Shown one piece after another: positions 40,033 through 52,540 of a DNA stretch of 64,000 nucleotides (position 1 is the first letter of the stretch; the number at the start of each line of letters is the position of its first letter). The notes beneath the pieces were generated by a model that was not told the origin of the DNA, did no database searches, and saw nothing but the letters and a program-made list of their open reading frames with translations. The position numbers and the translations under genes are program-made. This DNA comes from Paralichthys olivaceus (lineage: Eukaryota > Chordata > Actinopteri > Pleuronectiformes > Paralichthyidae): contig NC_091104.1 of NCBI RefSeq assembly GCF_024713975.1, positions 16,201,580 to 16,265,579 on the forward strand, written 5' to 3'.

Positions 40033-43000
40033 CACAGCACAGACAATGTTCATAAAAGCGTTTGGCTTGATCCAAATATAAGGTGTCTTTAAACGTCACA
40101 TGTCACCACTAGATGGTGCTCACATCCTTTTGCATCGAGCGGGTGGATTTTCACTTTCACATTCAAAACCCAAACAGGTTCCCTGCACACAAGCTTATGT
40201 GTTTTTTACGCAGTGGTCAAATGTAGAAAATAAAACTTTGCGATTTAGAGTCAGCTCTTCACGCCTGACAAACAGCGTAAATAAAATGACCTTGAGGTCT
40301 TAAAATAATGGATTTGGGTCAATCTTGTTAAATAGGAAAAGGTAAGAAATGGGGTCATGCCCCACAAGAGCCCACACAACAAGTGCTCGAGCATTTGATG
40401 GAGGCAAAATCTACATTTTAATCCAGTCCCCACTACCTCTATTGTCATAATCCTTGTGGAGTGTGGATTAGAGAGATGTAGATAAGTGCTCATATTTTCC
40501 TAAGAGAAAGATGGGTATTTATTTGTCCAGTGAAAAAGCACACAAGCAGTGAAGAATTGTGGTGTAGCCGCCCCCTCACTGTGAGCGGATGTATAAATAA
40601 ATTTACATGTAGGTTAAATCAGTTAAATCCATGTGTATAAGGGAAAAGTGACCTAATGTAGAGAAAGAGCAGTAGAAATAATGCAGTGTGGCCAGCAACC
40701 CTTTTGGCTTATAACAAGCTAACTGCTCATTCTTCATAAAGACAGATGGTATTTATGAATTTATTGATGTCAAATAAAGTGATGCATAAGTATAAACTTT
40801 TTAATTATCTTAAGAAATCCTCCAGACTTTAAAAGGAGTTGCACAAATATCTAAAAAGACAAACTACATGAGTCAGGGGAGCTTAAATACATATTAACAA
40901 ACTACAGGAAGCATCTATAGATTGTGTGGCATGTGTTGTATTTGCATAGACGACGAGTCACAAGGTGATTTTGTTGGGAAAGTGTCTAATCTGCATGACT
41001 CTAAATCCAGAGAGGCGGTAATCTGGCTGGAATGAAGATGTTAGCTGTCATAGGTGTAGGACCGCAGGCTTTGCAATCATGTCGTGTACCTCGGGATGAT
41101 GGGATACAATGATGGTTATTATTGGTGTCGGAGCAGCCCTGTAATGGGTGCCTGTTTAATGCTCTCTGGTTTAATTTTCTCCTTTTCCTGGCTGTCATGG
41201 GAGGCCTTGTAAATCTCAGCTACTTTTTCATCATGTTTGTGCACTCTTCACTCCCCATAAACGAGACACCGCGGAGTCAGGGCAGAGGAAGGGCAGGGGA
41301 CAGGATTTACTGCCCCTCCCCCTTCAACATGTGGACCATTAAAGAGGGAGCTTGTTAATGGGCACAGCACAATCAAGCTATGAAAACTCACCCACCCGAC
41401 TGCTGTGAGGACCTGAACCAGACATTACAAAGAACATCATTCCCCTGTGGATGGAATCCACCTAAGCAGCTCTGATGCTGGTTCCTGCTCTTTCCTGCAG
41501 CTCATGTACTGTGCACATGTTGCTGCATGCTCCTGTTTGCACACATGTGTTAACATAGATGTGAAGGGAGGATGTGACGCCCCCTTATGCCCACTTCCCC
41601 TCCCTAACAGCACCCCCAGTAATTTACTGTGTGACGCTGGCCGGGCCCGGTCTGGTCCCACAGGGGCCTGACGCGTGTCTCTTCCTCTGGGCCCCAGCTG
41701 TTACTCCGCCCCATGATGAATGCCCCTGTCGTGGGCCGCTGATCGCCGGCATCAAGCCTGGGGTCTCTGGGGAGAGCTGAAGACTCTGATAAGTGCTGTT
41801 ATTGGAGGTAATTGAAAGCTGAGTGTTCCTCTGGGATTCAGTGTAGGGCAGAGACGACTGGTAACATGGCTGCTGGAGCTGGTGGTGGTGCTCTATCACA
41901 CATGTAGGCTCAAGGTGACGTTGACATTTAACACTTGTCTCACCAGGATGCTCATTTAAGGAAATACTCTTGTTAATTTTATAGTGTCTGTAGTGCCGTC
42001 GTTTCTGTATCTCCAGCTAGCTTCAGTCACCAATCATAGAAAATTCCAACAATTGTACTCACAAGTTTTGTTAAGTTGTAGGAAAAAGTTAAAGTGACCT
42101 GTGTTGGCCAAACTAACTGTGGGCTTTGAAGAAAGCCAAGAATGTTTCCTTTAAAATTATATGAAAACATTTCATAGTATGACATTGATAAAGGTCCTCA
42201 AGAGGATATGCACCAGTGTTTAAATTACCATTCCTTTATTGTCATTGGTGGGAGCATTAAACAGAGAAAGCTGCCACTCTGCATGGCTATCTTGTAAATA
42301 TTTTGGCTGGTGAAATTCACAGGTTCATAAAAAATGTTCAGACACGAACTGACCCTATTTGGCCAGACATAACGCAGAGTTTGTCCTTCACATATGAAGA
42401 ATGCAGCAGGAGATTCTCTCGGTCAGACGTGTTCACAACAACAGAAAAATCTCCAAAGCATTCAGTTGACAAGTGGCATCTAGGTAGAGCAGCAGGAGGC
42501 AGGACATGATGTATAAAGTCTGCAGAAAGCACATATTATTGTTTGCATCTCATTGACACCAGTGCTTGCCCATACAACCAAAAGCTCATGAATCTCATCT
42601 TTCCAAGTTGACATTTTCTTCAGCGTCCTCTAGGGCACCCCTTTTTATCCTGAAATGTTTGTATTCTTTTTGGGGTTATTTTTCAGTTTGGCATCTGTCC
42701 CATGTTAGAAATGTCATCAACATTCTCACTCACTCATGGTGGATTCCCTGGATATTTTACCAGAAGGCTGGCAGGAAAAACTCAGAGAAAGTCCAGAGCA
42801 ACTTATTCAGACATTGGCACTCTCACGTATACACCCACGAATAACTTCAGGAGAAGAATCTGAGTGCATGTCTGATCTGAAGGCAGCTTTAGCTAGATCG
42901 TTCCATCTTTAGTGGTACAAAGATATTGTCACGCACGAATTTTCTCTGTACACATTATAACGGAAAAACAGATATTGGTAAAAACATTGTCACTCAGTGT

Positions 43001-43803
43001 ATTCTGGGTGTACGACCACCTGTTGTCACCTCCGTAGCACCACAGAGCACCTGTCCTCTGTCCCTGATGCCACCCAGCTTAGACCCAGGCTGACCCCCTG
43101 TTGAATCCCCCCCTGTGAAGGTGAGGCTGAAGGTTGCCCTGCACTGACAGCTCCTAATGGGCCCTCATTCAACACCACCACCTCCTCCTCACCCTCAGGA
43201 TCAATCTCCGGCCTATTAGAAGCATGCCGCTGCTGAATATGATTGCATTCACTGGGCCCCACTGGCGCTAATGTGCCTCCATCAATCCATCAGGACGGGC
43301 TGACCGCGGAGCGGGCGGTTATGAAGTGCCTGAGCTGACAGCCGCTGAATGAGGAACAGGGGATGCCTCCCCACCACTGCCGTTACTACCCTTCCTCCTC
43401 CTCCTCCTCCTCACCCTCTACTACTCCTCTGTGTCTCTGTGGGCTCGTAGCTGCGATGAATGTCAGGGTTGTGTGTTTCCTTGTAAGGAAACTGAGACAA
43501 GGATAGAGGATGGTCCAGTTCAGAGGCTCAGTGTTTATCATCTCAATATTCAGTAACCTGGTGTGGTTAGATCATTCAAATTGTTCTTTTCCGAATTATT
43601 GGGTGTGTTGTTTGGTAATACTGCTGCTACTTATAGTCATTGCCTGTTGAAAGAAATGTGAGCCATACCAAACATGTTTTGCAGCAGGGTGAAGTATCTC
43701 TTTCCTCGCTATAGCAGGTTGCAGCTGTGTGTGACAGAGCCTGTCCACATCTTAACCAGGATCAGTGTTGGAGAAGTGTGAAAGAAGAGGGAGGCAGCGC
43801 TTA

Positions 43804-43851
<48 letters not shown>

Positions 43852-44112
43852 TCATACACACACACACTTGAACACTGCTCCTTAGTTCTGCCTGCTTGCC
43901 GCCTCCCTGAGCAGATCGGAAATGACACCTCATTTCCATAAAGGCATTAGGAATTCATTGGATTTTCTTTCCCAGCTAATCATAGTGCGGGTGTAAAACC
44001 TTTTAGGCTTTTTAATGAATGATTTTTGACTGATTGCCTATTAATAAGGACACCTCTTGAACAGGCATAGGCTGGGGCAGGGGATGGGAGGTGCAGATGT
44101 GTTTGTTTTTGG

Positions 44113-44149
<37 letters not shown>

Positions 44150-47100
44150 GTGTGTCAACCAGGCGAAAATGCATTGGAGAAGTGGGAGGAAGAGGCGAGG
44201 AGGGGTGGGCCCTCTCGGTTGGGACATAAAGAGGAACCAGTGGCTCCCCTGGGAAATCACAGCTCGTGTCTGCATCTTAAATATCCCTGTGAAGTATCAA
44301 TAAGTGGGTAATTGAATTTTGAACACAAACATGAGCGTCAGGTGTATGTGTTGCAGGGCGGGGGTGTCTGGTTGTGGGAGGGGGAGTGGGGGTGGGGATG
44401 TGTATGCTGAATGTGTGTGCCTCCAAGTGTTTCTTTGCTCATGTGTTTGTGTGTGCGTTTCATCTCCTCCGTGTCTCCCTCGTCCCCGGGGAGGATAGCA
44501 GTGAAAGTGGATGTTAAATCCATTAAATAAAGCTTAAAGCCCGTTATAGCTGAGTGGCACTCGGACATGGGCAGTGAGGGTCAGATAAGTCCTCTTAACT
44601 CTTAATGAAAGTGAATCGGGGCAGTCGCGGCCGGGGGGCCAGGACTCCTGTTAACCCAGGTGGTCATCTATCTTTGGAGCTAACAGGGGTCCAGCCGCTC
44701 ACTGGGAGCATGCCATCTTGTGTGTGGGAGGGGAGGCGGGGGGGGGGGCAGAGCGATGATTACTCTCATTTTATACACAGGGGAGTTGTGGGGTAGGGGC
44801 CTGGGGGCGGGTTGTGACAATGACACCCAGCTCACTCACCGTAAACGAGGGGAAAGTAAGATGTTACTCCACCGCGTTTCCTCTGCATTTACATTTCAGC
44901 CACCAGGGATTTGGCAAATGAAAATCATTTGCTGGCCTGGAGCTGAAAATAAAATTGCTGTAACATTAAGGTTTGCACCACAGAATTTCCTGTAGTGTTG
45001 GCTTTAATTATAAAAATCCGAATTGCCTCAGGCTTTAGAGTGAGTTTTTCTTCAGATAAGTTCATCTCCATTGTTATTGTTACAGCTTAGCAGCAGTAAT
45101 CAAACGTAGATCTATATCCAGAGGATCAGTGGACTGATGATGTGGGAGTGTGGGCTACAAGAGGCAGAGACCTTTAGCAGGCTGCTCCACTGTTATCTGC
45201 TCTATAGTGGCCTATCTATCTGGGCGGTAATCCCTCAGCCTGATGATAACTTGACTAATTTCTGTTTCTTTTTATATTGTGTCTGTTTATGCATGAAAAT
45301 GAAATGTCCCTGAGATAAAAAGTTGAATACAAGCAACGCTGAATATCAGATTTAGGTAAAAAAAACTATATGCAGGACAATGTGGCTGTTTACTGAATGA
45401 CCATGTTAGACTATGATGGAATCTCACACCAGTCGCGGCTAAATGATAATAGGATAGCAACAAATCAACAGGGCAAGGAAATGGCCCCCAGAATCCATAA
45501 GGTGTCATTTAGTATGGATGGCAGCCGTAACAAGATGCTGATTAACTTAGTGCAAAATTAGTAATTGACCTTTCTAATCAACTAAACAAATCTCTAAATC
45601 CCACTAATCAGTATTGATCTCCCATGTTGTATGACAAAGCGCGTGTGTGTCTGTCTGTGTGTGTGTGTGTGTAGTAGTGGGTGATTTAGAGGCTCTCTAA
45701 GCTAAGCCTGTCTGTTAATACAAAATAAATGATTGATAAATAATACTTGATAATACAGCAGTTACAGTCACATCTGAAATCATCCATTTATTATCACATT
45801 TTTTCTTCAGATTTTTATTTTGAAATTTTTATGACTAGTATTTTTCACTGAAGACATTTAACGTGTCTCAGGTGTGAATGAATAAAGGATACATTTCAGT
45901 ATCAGTGTCTCACATACTAACTCACTGTCACGTAACTACAAATATTTTATGAATTTTAAGCAAATTTCCAAATAATTGGTAAATAATCATGCAAATGAAT
46001 TCATGTTTCTGTCCAGTACCCTTCAAAAACATAAGCAGTTGGGTGCATCGAGACAAGTGGTTGGTGGTAATAATTCTCCAAGTCAGGACCATTAAATTAT
46101 TCCAGAGGAAATGGTTTGCAATGAGATGATGTAATTAAAAGAGCGCAAGTCTAACCTCAAGCAAAAACAATGTGGAAAATGCGATAGAAATATGTAGTTT
46201 GTTTGTTTTTCTGTGTTCATTTGAGGAAGTCAGTCTCCTCTTCTATCCACACATATCTGATGGTTCTGTCTGTAACATCCCTTCATTTCTCCAGTAGAAT
46301 AGAAGCCTCGGTGACATTTAAGTCAAGTGATTTACATACACCAGGTCATACCTGCTGAATATCTGAATATCTTTTCATTGCACTCTGTTGTACTTTCTTT
46401 TGTGACATTTTTACTTATTGAATTCTTGGCTTTGTCACTGATATTTTTATATGACTGAAACTGAAAATGCACAGAAAAACAGGGTGTGGCTTCCTGAGCC
46501 ACTTGAAAAGAATAGAGCTGTTGTTGCCATTAAATCTGCGACTTTGGCAATTGTTTCTCTTTCCGTGGTCCCACTACCTATGCACACTTTACCTTGTCTT
46601 GCATATATTGTAACACATTTCTTAAATTTTGTTTGGCCTCATCACCAAAATCAGATCCCACCTCAACTTGCCAGTCACATCACTTTTCTATATATTTAGT
46701 ATTTTTATAAAAAAGAGAGACATTATAAATTGATCACTGATTTATATTTAATTGGGTCTTTAATGAGATGATATCATGTCTACGAGTCTCTGTCTGAGTA
46801 GCGGGAGGCTGAACTGAGCCATAATTAATAAAATGCTTGGTGGGCTGAGGGGTCTCAGGAGGAGAGGGCTCCGCCCTCTTTGATCTGTTTTACAGTTTGG
46901 GCTCATCAAGAGATGGAGGAAGAGATAACAAGAGAATCAGAAGGATGACACCTTTAGATTCAAAAATATGAACTGCTAGCCCATACCGTTCATACCATAA
47001 CTTCTCCTAATAATGAAATGGCATCAAGGCACTTGTGGTTTTAGGGTCATCTCAATTTAATTACTTTCTCTCGCCTAATTTTGATGGCTTCATTTCAATC

Positions 47101-49057
47101 TGAAGCACCCGTGCATGTGCAGGGTTCCCCTGATGACTTTGTTTAGCGTGATTTGAAGAGACAGCAAAGTGCAAAATGAATCTGTCCCATTCCAATTAGC
47201 ATCATCTTTAACCTAATGACGGACACCTCAAGGTGACGTGGCCCCCACGCCCAGATGCACCATTATCATTCCACACTGTGCGACTCATCTAAATTAGTAA
47301 CTGACCCGGCTTTTTTCATTAGCTACCGTGGACAGGGGGAGGCGGGGCCCCTTCAAACCAGCACACAGGCACTCAGCAGTTGAGATCCTGATCACATTCT
47401 TCTTAGATGCATCGTTAAGGTGGATGACTTTAATTCCCATTTGAAATCAGTCCTCACTCGGCTGCGCTCCTGTGTTATATTTGTGTGGTGTACAAGGTTA
47501 GTTAAAATAAAGTAGCTGAGGTGATTCCAGCTTGGTGCTGATAAAGACTGTAGTGGTGCCGAGAGGCTGATCCTCTTCTTATCTTTAACAGAGAGTGATT
47601 ACTGTACCTGGGAGGTGGCTCTCCAGGGTTTATGACGATACTGCAGGAAAGTCCTCACCGTCTCCATAGTGACACAACAGTTTGACTTTGGCAGAAAAGC
47701 CTCAGAAATGATTTCACTCCCAGTGAAGATCAGTTTCACAAAGGGCCTTCTGCAGGGACTTGGGTGGTATATAGTTCACCTAGGTGACTGGAAACCACCC
47801 AGACATCTTGTCGACAAGGAATTACCTCTATGCTTTGTTTACACGTGTCAATAATTTAACCAATTTGTTTTATTGGCATCACAAATGTCAGATGTGTGTG
47901 ACAGAATGAGTAGTTGGGTCAAATTAGCAAAATCAAAGATACTAGTTACAATTTTTTATATAAGGGTTCATTAATTCACAGGTTTTGTGATTTGGTCTCA
48001 AAGAAAATAGAATAGAAATATAATTGTTTCTCGCAGCTCTGCGGTAGCAAAAATAAATAAATAAGTTATTAAAGTCAGAACAATATGAATTATAGAACTC
48101 TGTATACTGTGTATAACCAAAAATAATGGTTCCTAATCCTTAAAGAAACAAAAATATGTACTTAAAATACAGTACAGTAAAATATCAAGATTATAACAAA
48201 GATATTATATTTACTAAATTAATAATCTGTCACTTTTTTATAAACATTCCATATTTGCATGTCGAGGGTAATAGAGACATTTTGCACCTTTTCTCTCTAA
48301 TGACGTACAAAGACACAAATCACCGTTTAATGCAGTAGGTCTGAGTACGTGAGCTTCACTACACTGAGATACCAATCAGGCATATCACAAGACTATGTGG
48401 TAGCTATGTCTCCATTTTATGTTGTTTTCCATGTCGTGAATGAACAGATGTTTGTATAAATTACCTCCCAGCGTGATGCTGCAGATATTAAATACATGCT
48501 TTGCATAACTAAACAACGGTTCAGACGTGGTAAGAGCTGCAGGCAGACGTGTGAGGCTGACGGCTTTGTTCTGGTTTTACCAACTTATCTAATCTGGAGA
48601 CTTATGATCATAATAACAACTCGATTAGCACTCAGGAGAGCAGGCACCTCCGCCAAGGGCCAACAGTCCTCTTAACTTCAATCAAGCCGCATCGGACTTC
48701 AAATACTCATAAATATCAGTCCACCAAAAAAAGCTGTTCTTTGTTTTTCATCTAGAACAATGAATTATTTGGTTAAAATGTTGAAAAACACAATTTTAAA
48801 AAAAGTGCCAAAAAGAATCCTGGATCCGCTCCCTGATTCGGATCTACACCAAATTTAAATGGGTTCTTTCCTGACATCCTTCCACCAAGTTGCGAAGTAA
48901 TCCGTCCGGTAGTTTCCAGTAGGTAATGATTATAACTGGTCTCTTAACCTGGGCAGCTCTTTATGCTGATGATGTGATTTTGTGTCTTCTTGTTTTTCCA
49001 GCGAGGGAAATGACCAGAGGCAAGTTCCTGAACATCTTGGAGAGACCCAAGAAGTGA
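37480..49057 (+). CDS. lin52: LIN52, DREAM/MuvB core complex subunit (6 exons, 112 residues)
   Basis: Small nuclear subunit of the MuvB core, which with p107/p130 and E2F4 forms the repressive DREAM complex and with B-MYB/FOXM1 activates mitotic genes. Exons: 37480-37498, 39266-39340, 39422-39459, 39606-39672, 39855-39938 and 49002-49057 (TGA). Junctions keep frame and the ends are GT-AG. The N-terminus starts MASPNGGDDFESSLLSFEK. It contains an L-x-S-x-E pocket-binding motif (Leu14, Ser16, Glu18) and an R-x-S-P site at Ser24, matching the DYRK1A site (human Ser28) that controls p130 binding. The C-terminal half has the PPKWMAELE and LGLEESREMTRGKFLNILE segments that contact LIN9. Human LIN52 is about 116 residues. 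The last intron is 9.1 kb, very long next to the others. Confidence 0.95.
37723..37798. repeat. (TG)38 microsatellite in lin52 intron 1
   Basis: An uninterrupted TG run of 76 bases. It is the reverse complement of the CA run in lin52 intron 5 (39954-40025). Confidence 0.97.
38995..39249. mobile_element. Teleost interspersed repeat (CCTGAGCTGCATGTC / ACATGCAAAC type)
   Basis: Contains TATCACAGGACCAACATACA, GACCTGAGCTGCATGTCTTT, GGGAGGAATCCGGAGAA, ACCCACGCAAACATG, GAACATGCAAACAGAACC and CTGCTCCACCACTGTACCGC. Together these are the familiar 3' part of a very abundant fish retroposon-type repeat. I do not assign a family name. Its end lies 16 bases before the lin52 exon 2 acceptor. Confidence 0.65.
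39954..40025. repeat. (AC)36 microsatellite next to lin52 exon 5 donor
   Basis: A CA run of about 72 bases begins 15 bases after the end of exon 5 (39938), followed by CTCACACTCACA. Confidence 0.97.
42395..42890. repeat. Interspersed repeat copy B (related to 30866-31275)
   Basis: The 5' portion aligns by word order with copy A in pomt2 intron 8. This copy extends further, through CTCACTCATGGTGGATTCCC to a 3' end near 42890. Same orientation as copy A. Confidence 0.6.
43806..43867. repeat. (AC)n microsatellite, interrupted
   Basis: A CA run at 43806-43850 is followed by TTCATA and a further CA run to 43867, within lin52 intron 5. Confidence 0.95.
44112..44157. repeat. (GT)n microsatellite, interrupted
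   Basis: GT run with TATA and GG interruptions, within lin52 intron 5, about 250 bases from the inverse-sequence CA run at 43806-43867. Confidence 0.95.
48640..48935 (+). repeat. Teleost interspersed repeat (CACCTCCGCCAAGG type), copy 1
   Basis: Starts GCACCTCCGCCAAGG and ends through GATCCGCTCCCTGATTCGGA, TTTAAATGGGTTCTTTCCTG, ACATCCTTCCACCAAGTT and AATCCGTCCGGTAGTTT, text of an abundant fish repeat. It ends about 70 bases before lin52 exon 6. A related copy in the opposite orientation is at about 61665-61850. Confidence 0.6.
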
Positions 49058-49425
49058 CAAATCCGTCTTTTTCTTTGTTCTTCAAGTGGCGGGACATTTG
49101 TGATTTCAAGCTGAATCAGATCTGTGTTTAGCGATATCATCTGAACATGTTCAGACCTTTACGACAAAGACTCTCAGACAGTGAACTGCAGCTAAACGCT
49201 GACGTCATCTTTCCACACTCCTCAGTTTACCTCCTCTAGATAGATGCCTTTCCTTTTAATGGAAACTTCATATGATTTACTACTTTTCACAGAATGTCTC
49301 TGTAGCTTGTAGACCTGCCTTGATTATATTTTCTCTATTTATTCTTATTTCTATTTTAAACTTGATTTACATCTTTTTTGCAATTTGTGAGGTTGTATTA
49401 ATAAAGTTTTAACATGAGAAGAATT
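49058..49425 (+). other. lin52: lin52 3' UTR
   Basis: About 370 bases from the stop to just past AATAAA. Nothing else is recognised in it. Confidence 0.7.
49400..49405 (+). terminator. lin52 poly(A) signal
   Basis: AATAAA 343 bases after the lin52 stop, preceded by T-rich 3' UTR sequence and followed by a T-containing stretch. Confidence 0.65.
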
Positions 49426-49530
49426 TGGCTTTCATAAGGTGATAGGAGCTTGCAGCCAGAGCAGCTATTTCTGATGATGCAGCAGTTTTTATGATGCTAA
49501 CTCGGCTGTGGAAGTGAAAGGAGCCCCCGA

Positions 49531-49548
49531 CGTGGGAGTGCTCCCACG
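49531..49548. other. Perfect 8 bp inverted repeat (CGTGGGAG-TG-CTCCCACG)
   Basis: Two 8-base arms with a two-base centre lie just downstream of the lin52 poly(A) site. The arms resemble one-off RBPJ half sites (YGTGRGAA). The site could bind a dimeric factor or be chance. Confidence 0.5.
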
Positions 49549-50429
49549 ACTACCAGGGCAGGTTTTCCGTTTAATGAGCATTAGAAGCAGGGTCCCACTA
49601 CCTACACAAAACATTGCGTAAAAATAATATTGCTCATTGTCGTCGCAGTTAATGAGAGTTGACATAATTACTAGGACCATTTCTTTTCTAATTAGCACAC
49701 TTCAGCGTCGTCGGAGCTAGCAGCCGGGCAAAAAGAGAATCAGACAGGCGTGCCGAATGGGAAACAAAAAGAAGTCCATCCGCCATAATTAGGTAGGACA
49801 ATGCCTCGGACTGTTCTCGGCTGGAGATGTCGCTGAGGCTCTGGTCGCTCGCTCCCAACAAGTTACACTTCTCCCCAGGCCTCTTAATAAGCCCCCCGAG
49901 CGTCTTTCCGATTCACACGGACAGAGGCCGCCATTGCCTCGGTGGCTGCACCCCCTGCCTCTCACACGGACCCTGGCTCACCCCTCTGAAAAAAATATGG
50001 GTTATTTACACAATTCCTCAGCTTTCAGAAACACCTACTGCCCCCGTGTGTGCTGAGACCGGGACAGAGGGTCTTGGACACAGCATGGACCATGGGGCCA
50101 GAAATCACATTTAATGGGCTAACAGCTGCAGTCAGGACTGTGTAGGATAATCCAGCTGCACAGAAAGTGGCCTACACACAATGATATAGGCTGTAACGTT
50201 TATCCAATGATGTTAATAATGTTACTGTTACACAATTATCGCAAGTATTGACATGGGTAACACAATCCCTATACAATGTTTAGTACCACTTTATTTAGAA
50301 ACGTAACACTTAAATTCACTTTCCTTTATATTCTGGAAACAAGTTGTGGAGCTAGTGCAGAGATATGGATTGCTATTTAAAAAGATAAACACTATTGATT
50401 ACTTATTAACATCCATAACTGCAGACTGA

Positions 50430-50870
50430 ATGGCTTATTAGAAACAATAACACCCTCTGTTTATTTATGCCGTGGAAACATTTATAACAGCAAATATCAA
50501 AGTTTCAAACTTTGCAACACAAACATGAAATTTAAATAAATGGTACAGTTACTGCTTAAAATAAAAAAAGTACTTAATTAAATGTTAAATCCTGCTTTGA
50601 AAATGTCAATAAGAAAACTAATCCTTTCTGTGTTATTTAGAGTGTTCAATTATTACAGGTGCTGGTGTATCCTACGTTGCTTTTTACTGTTATATCCAGA
50701 TTGATCTTATTTCACTCAGTTTATGCACCGTTTGGTTTAAACAGTTACAAGTTAATTTTTCCATTTAATATGTAGTGAATTAAAACGTTACAAAGCCTGA
50801 CAGAGGAAGTTAAGTACAAGTATCTCAAATGTGTACGTAAGTAGACTAACAATACAATAAACATTCTTGG
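50430..50870. repeat. Decayed teleost repeat, related to 27345-27780
   Basis: Best preserved at the 3' end: TTTAATATGTAGTGAATTAA, then GACAGAGGAAGTTAAGTACA and AGTATCTCAAATGTGTACG, the far end of the element whose start is seen at 27345. The 5' border is uncertain. Confidence 0.45.
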
Positions 50871-51249
50871 TTGCTCGGTCCCTGGTTACAAAGAGAATGG
50901 ATACTTTGCAGAATCCTTATACAGTACTTTAAGTCTCAGTTCACACAGGATGTGACCAGACACTTGTTGATGCCTGGTGACTGTTGAACGCTGCTCAGTC
51001 TGCTGAGTGTTGATGTGAAAACAGACCTGGCGTCCTCAATATGCTGCAAGCACTGGTGGCTGCCTGTCACCCTCAGCAGCCACCCTGCAGCTGAGCAGCC
51101 TCTTCGGGGCAGTCCATGCAGAGCTGCTCCTCCATATGGAGGGGTGGGGGGGGTCACAGCTCATCCATCCATCCATCCGCAGTGTGCTGCCTTGACCTCA
51201 CATAGCCTCTGCTCCCCTATAAACGTCAATCCGATGTGCCCCCAGTCCT

Positions 51250-51300
51250 TAAATTAGCTGTCAATTAGTACAAATTAATCAACTCCTCGCCTAATTAAGC
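51250..51300. promoter_or_regulatory. Cluster of homeodomain core sites upstream of vsx2
   Basis: Four AATTA/TAATTA cores lie within 50 bases: AAATTAG, CAATTAG, AAATTAA and TAATTA (51292-51297). TAATTA/TAATTR are sites bound by paired-like and other retinal homeodomain proteins, including VSX2 itself. Candidate auto- or cross-regulatory element. Confidence 0.35.
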
Positions 51301-52379
51301 AATGTCGACGGGCAGCTTCCAAACATGCCATTGTGGAGGAGCCATGAGAAAGCTTGCAAACTCTTTCCTCAGGCGGAGGGAGCGAGGGAGGGGGGCCGTT
51401 TACATGGCATCACATCACGCCCTGCAAGTGCTTTGGGAAAGCATGAGGCCCTGGCTGTGCTTCAGTGTTTTTTCCCCTGACTCGGCTCTGCATGTGTGCT
51501 GTCATCAGGTTCCCTGCTCCGAGCGTCCCGCTTGATTCAGCAGAGACTGAATCACACAAACAGGAGGAAAATCACTCTCTGTCTTTGTGTTTGAGAGCAG
51601 ATGAGTACATTCACAACACCTTCCTCCTAAAAAACAGAAGACACTGTTAGAGGAAGAGAAGCTCATATATGGGCTGAATGTGATGAGTTGAGAAATGGTC
51701 TGTATCTGCCTGAGACCACCTAATGTATTCAGTTGTGTTTCCACTTCTGCTGTGACCTTCCCGCTCATAAACAAGTCGTCTGCTTATTCATTATCACAGA
51801 TGCATTTCAAGCTTTAGCAGCCACATCAGCGGGACGTGATATTCATTACAGTGGGCGGATTTTATTTTTACCTTCAGCTCTTTGTCTGCGTTTGACCTCT
51901 TTTGAAGGTTATAGCTGGGATAAGTTTACCTGAGCTGCTAAAATGTGCTTTTACAAAGGTTTGAGGACACTTTGTAAAGATGCCAGGACAGGAGCAGGAA
52001 AAGTGAAGGAAGAGAAGAGGGGGAGGCAGATAAACAAAAAAATTCCCAACAGCTGTTTGCCTTTTAATCTGCAGCCGTCAGATCCTGCATGTCTTTGATG
52101 GGCAACCCAATCTACACGAATGACTGAGCTAAATCTTCCCTTAATCTAGAACCTTATTAGGCGGCCTCTCTCCTGCATGTAAATCAGCCATTTGCACAGG
52201 AGATGGATTATTAGAAGTCACACAGAGAAAGAGGAGAAAGTGTCAACAAACTAACAAACAAACAGGAAGAGAGAGAGAGATATGGATTGCAGCAGGACTG
52301 ATGATGGAGTGAGAGCGGCTGCAGTGACTCGCCTGTAATTGACGGGTCAGCCTGACTCACACCCCTCCATGTTAATAAA

Positions 52380-52540
52380 TGACTGGATCCCAGCAGGCCG
52401 ATGTGTCATTAGCATATCCTAATAACATTGATTTCTTCATTAATAGAATTTCCACTAAATAGGCCCTAATTACTTTCAACTGGCCAACCACTAATTGCAG
52501 CAGCAATATTTTTCTCCATCTTAATCAGCAGCTCCCTTCA
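52380..52540. promoter_or_regulatory. Candidate conserved non-coding element upstream of vsx2
   Basis: Contains TCATTAGCATATCC (POU-like plus ATTA), CTAATAA, CATTAATAG, TAATTA (52467-52472), CTAATTG and TTAATCAG in 160 bases, without low complexity. Composition and motif density resemble developmental enhancers. Conservation cannot be tested here. Confidence 0.3.

Larger units (their letters stand above)
39939..49001 (+). other. 9.1 kb lin52 intron 5, probable regulatory landscape
   Basis: Contains a CA microsatellite directly after the exon 5 donor, other TG/CA runs, a dispersed repeat at 42395-42890 and a repeat at 48640-48935. Several blocks have balanced base composition and look unlike decayed repeats: about 41000-41870, 43020-43450, 44030-44960 and 46790-47680. 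They contain ATTA-core homeodomain words. There is no coding signature. By position upstream of vsx2 these are candidates for vsx2 enhancers; this is inference. Confidence 0.45.
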
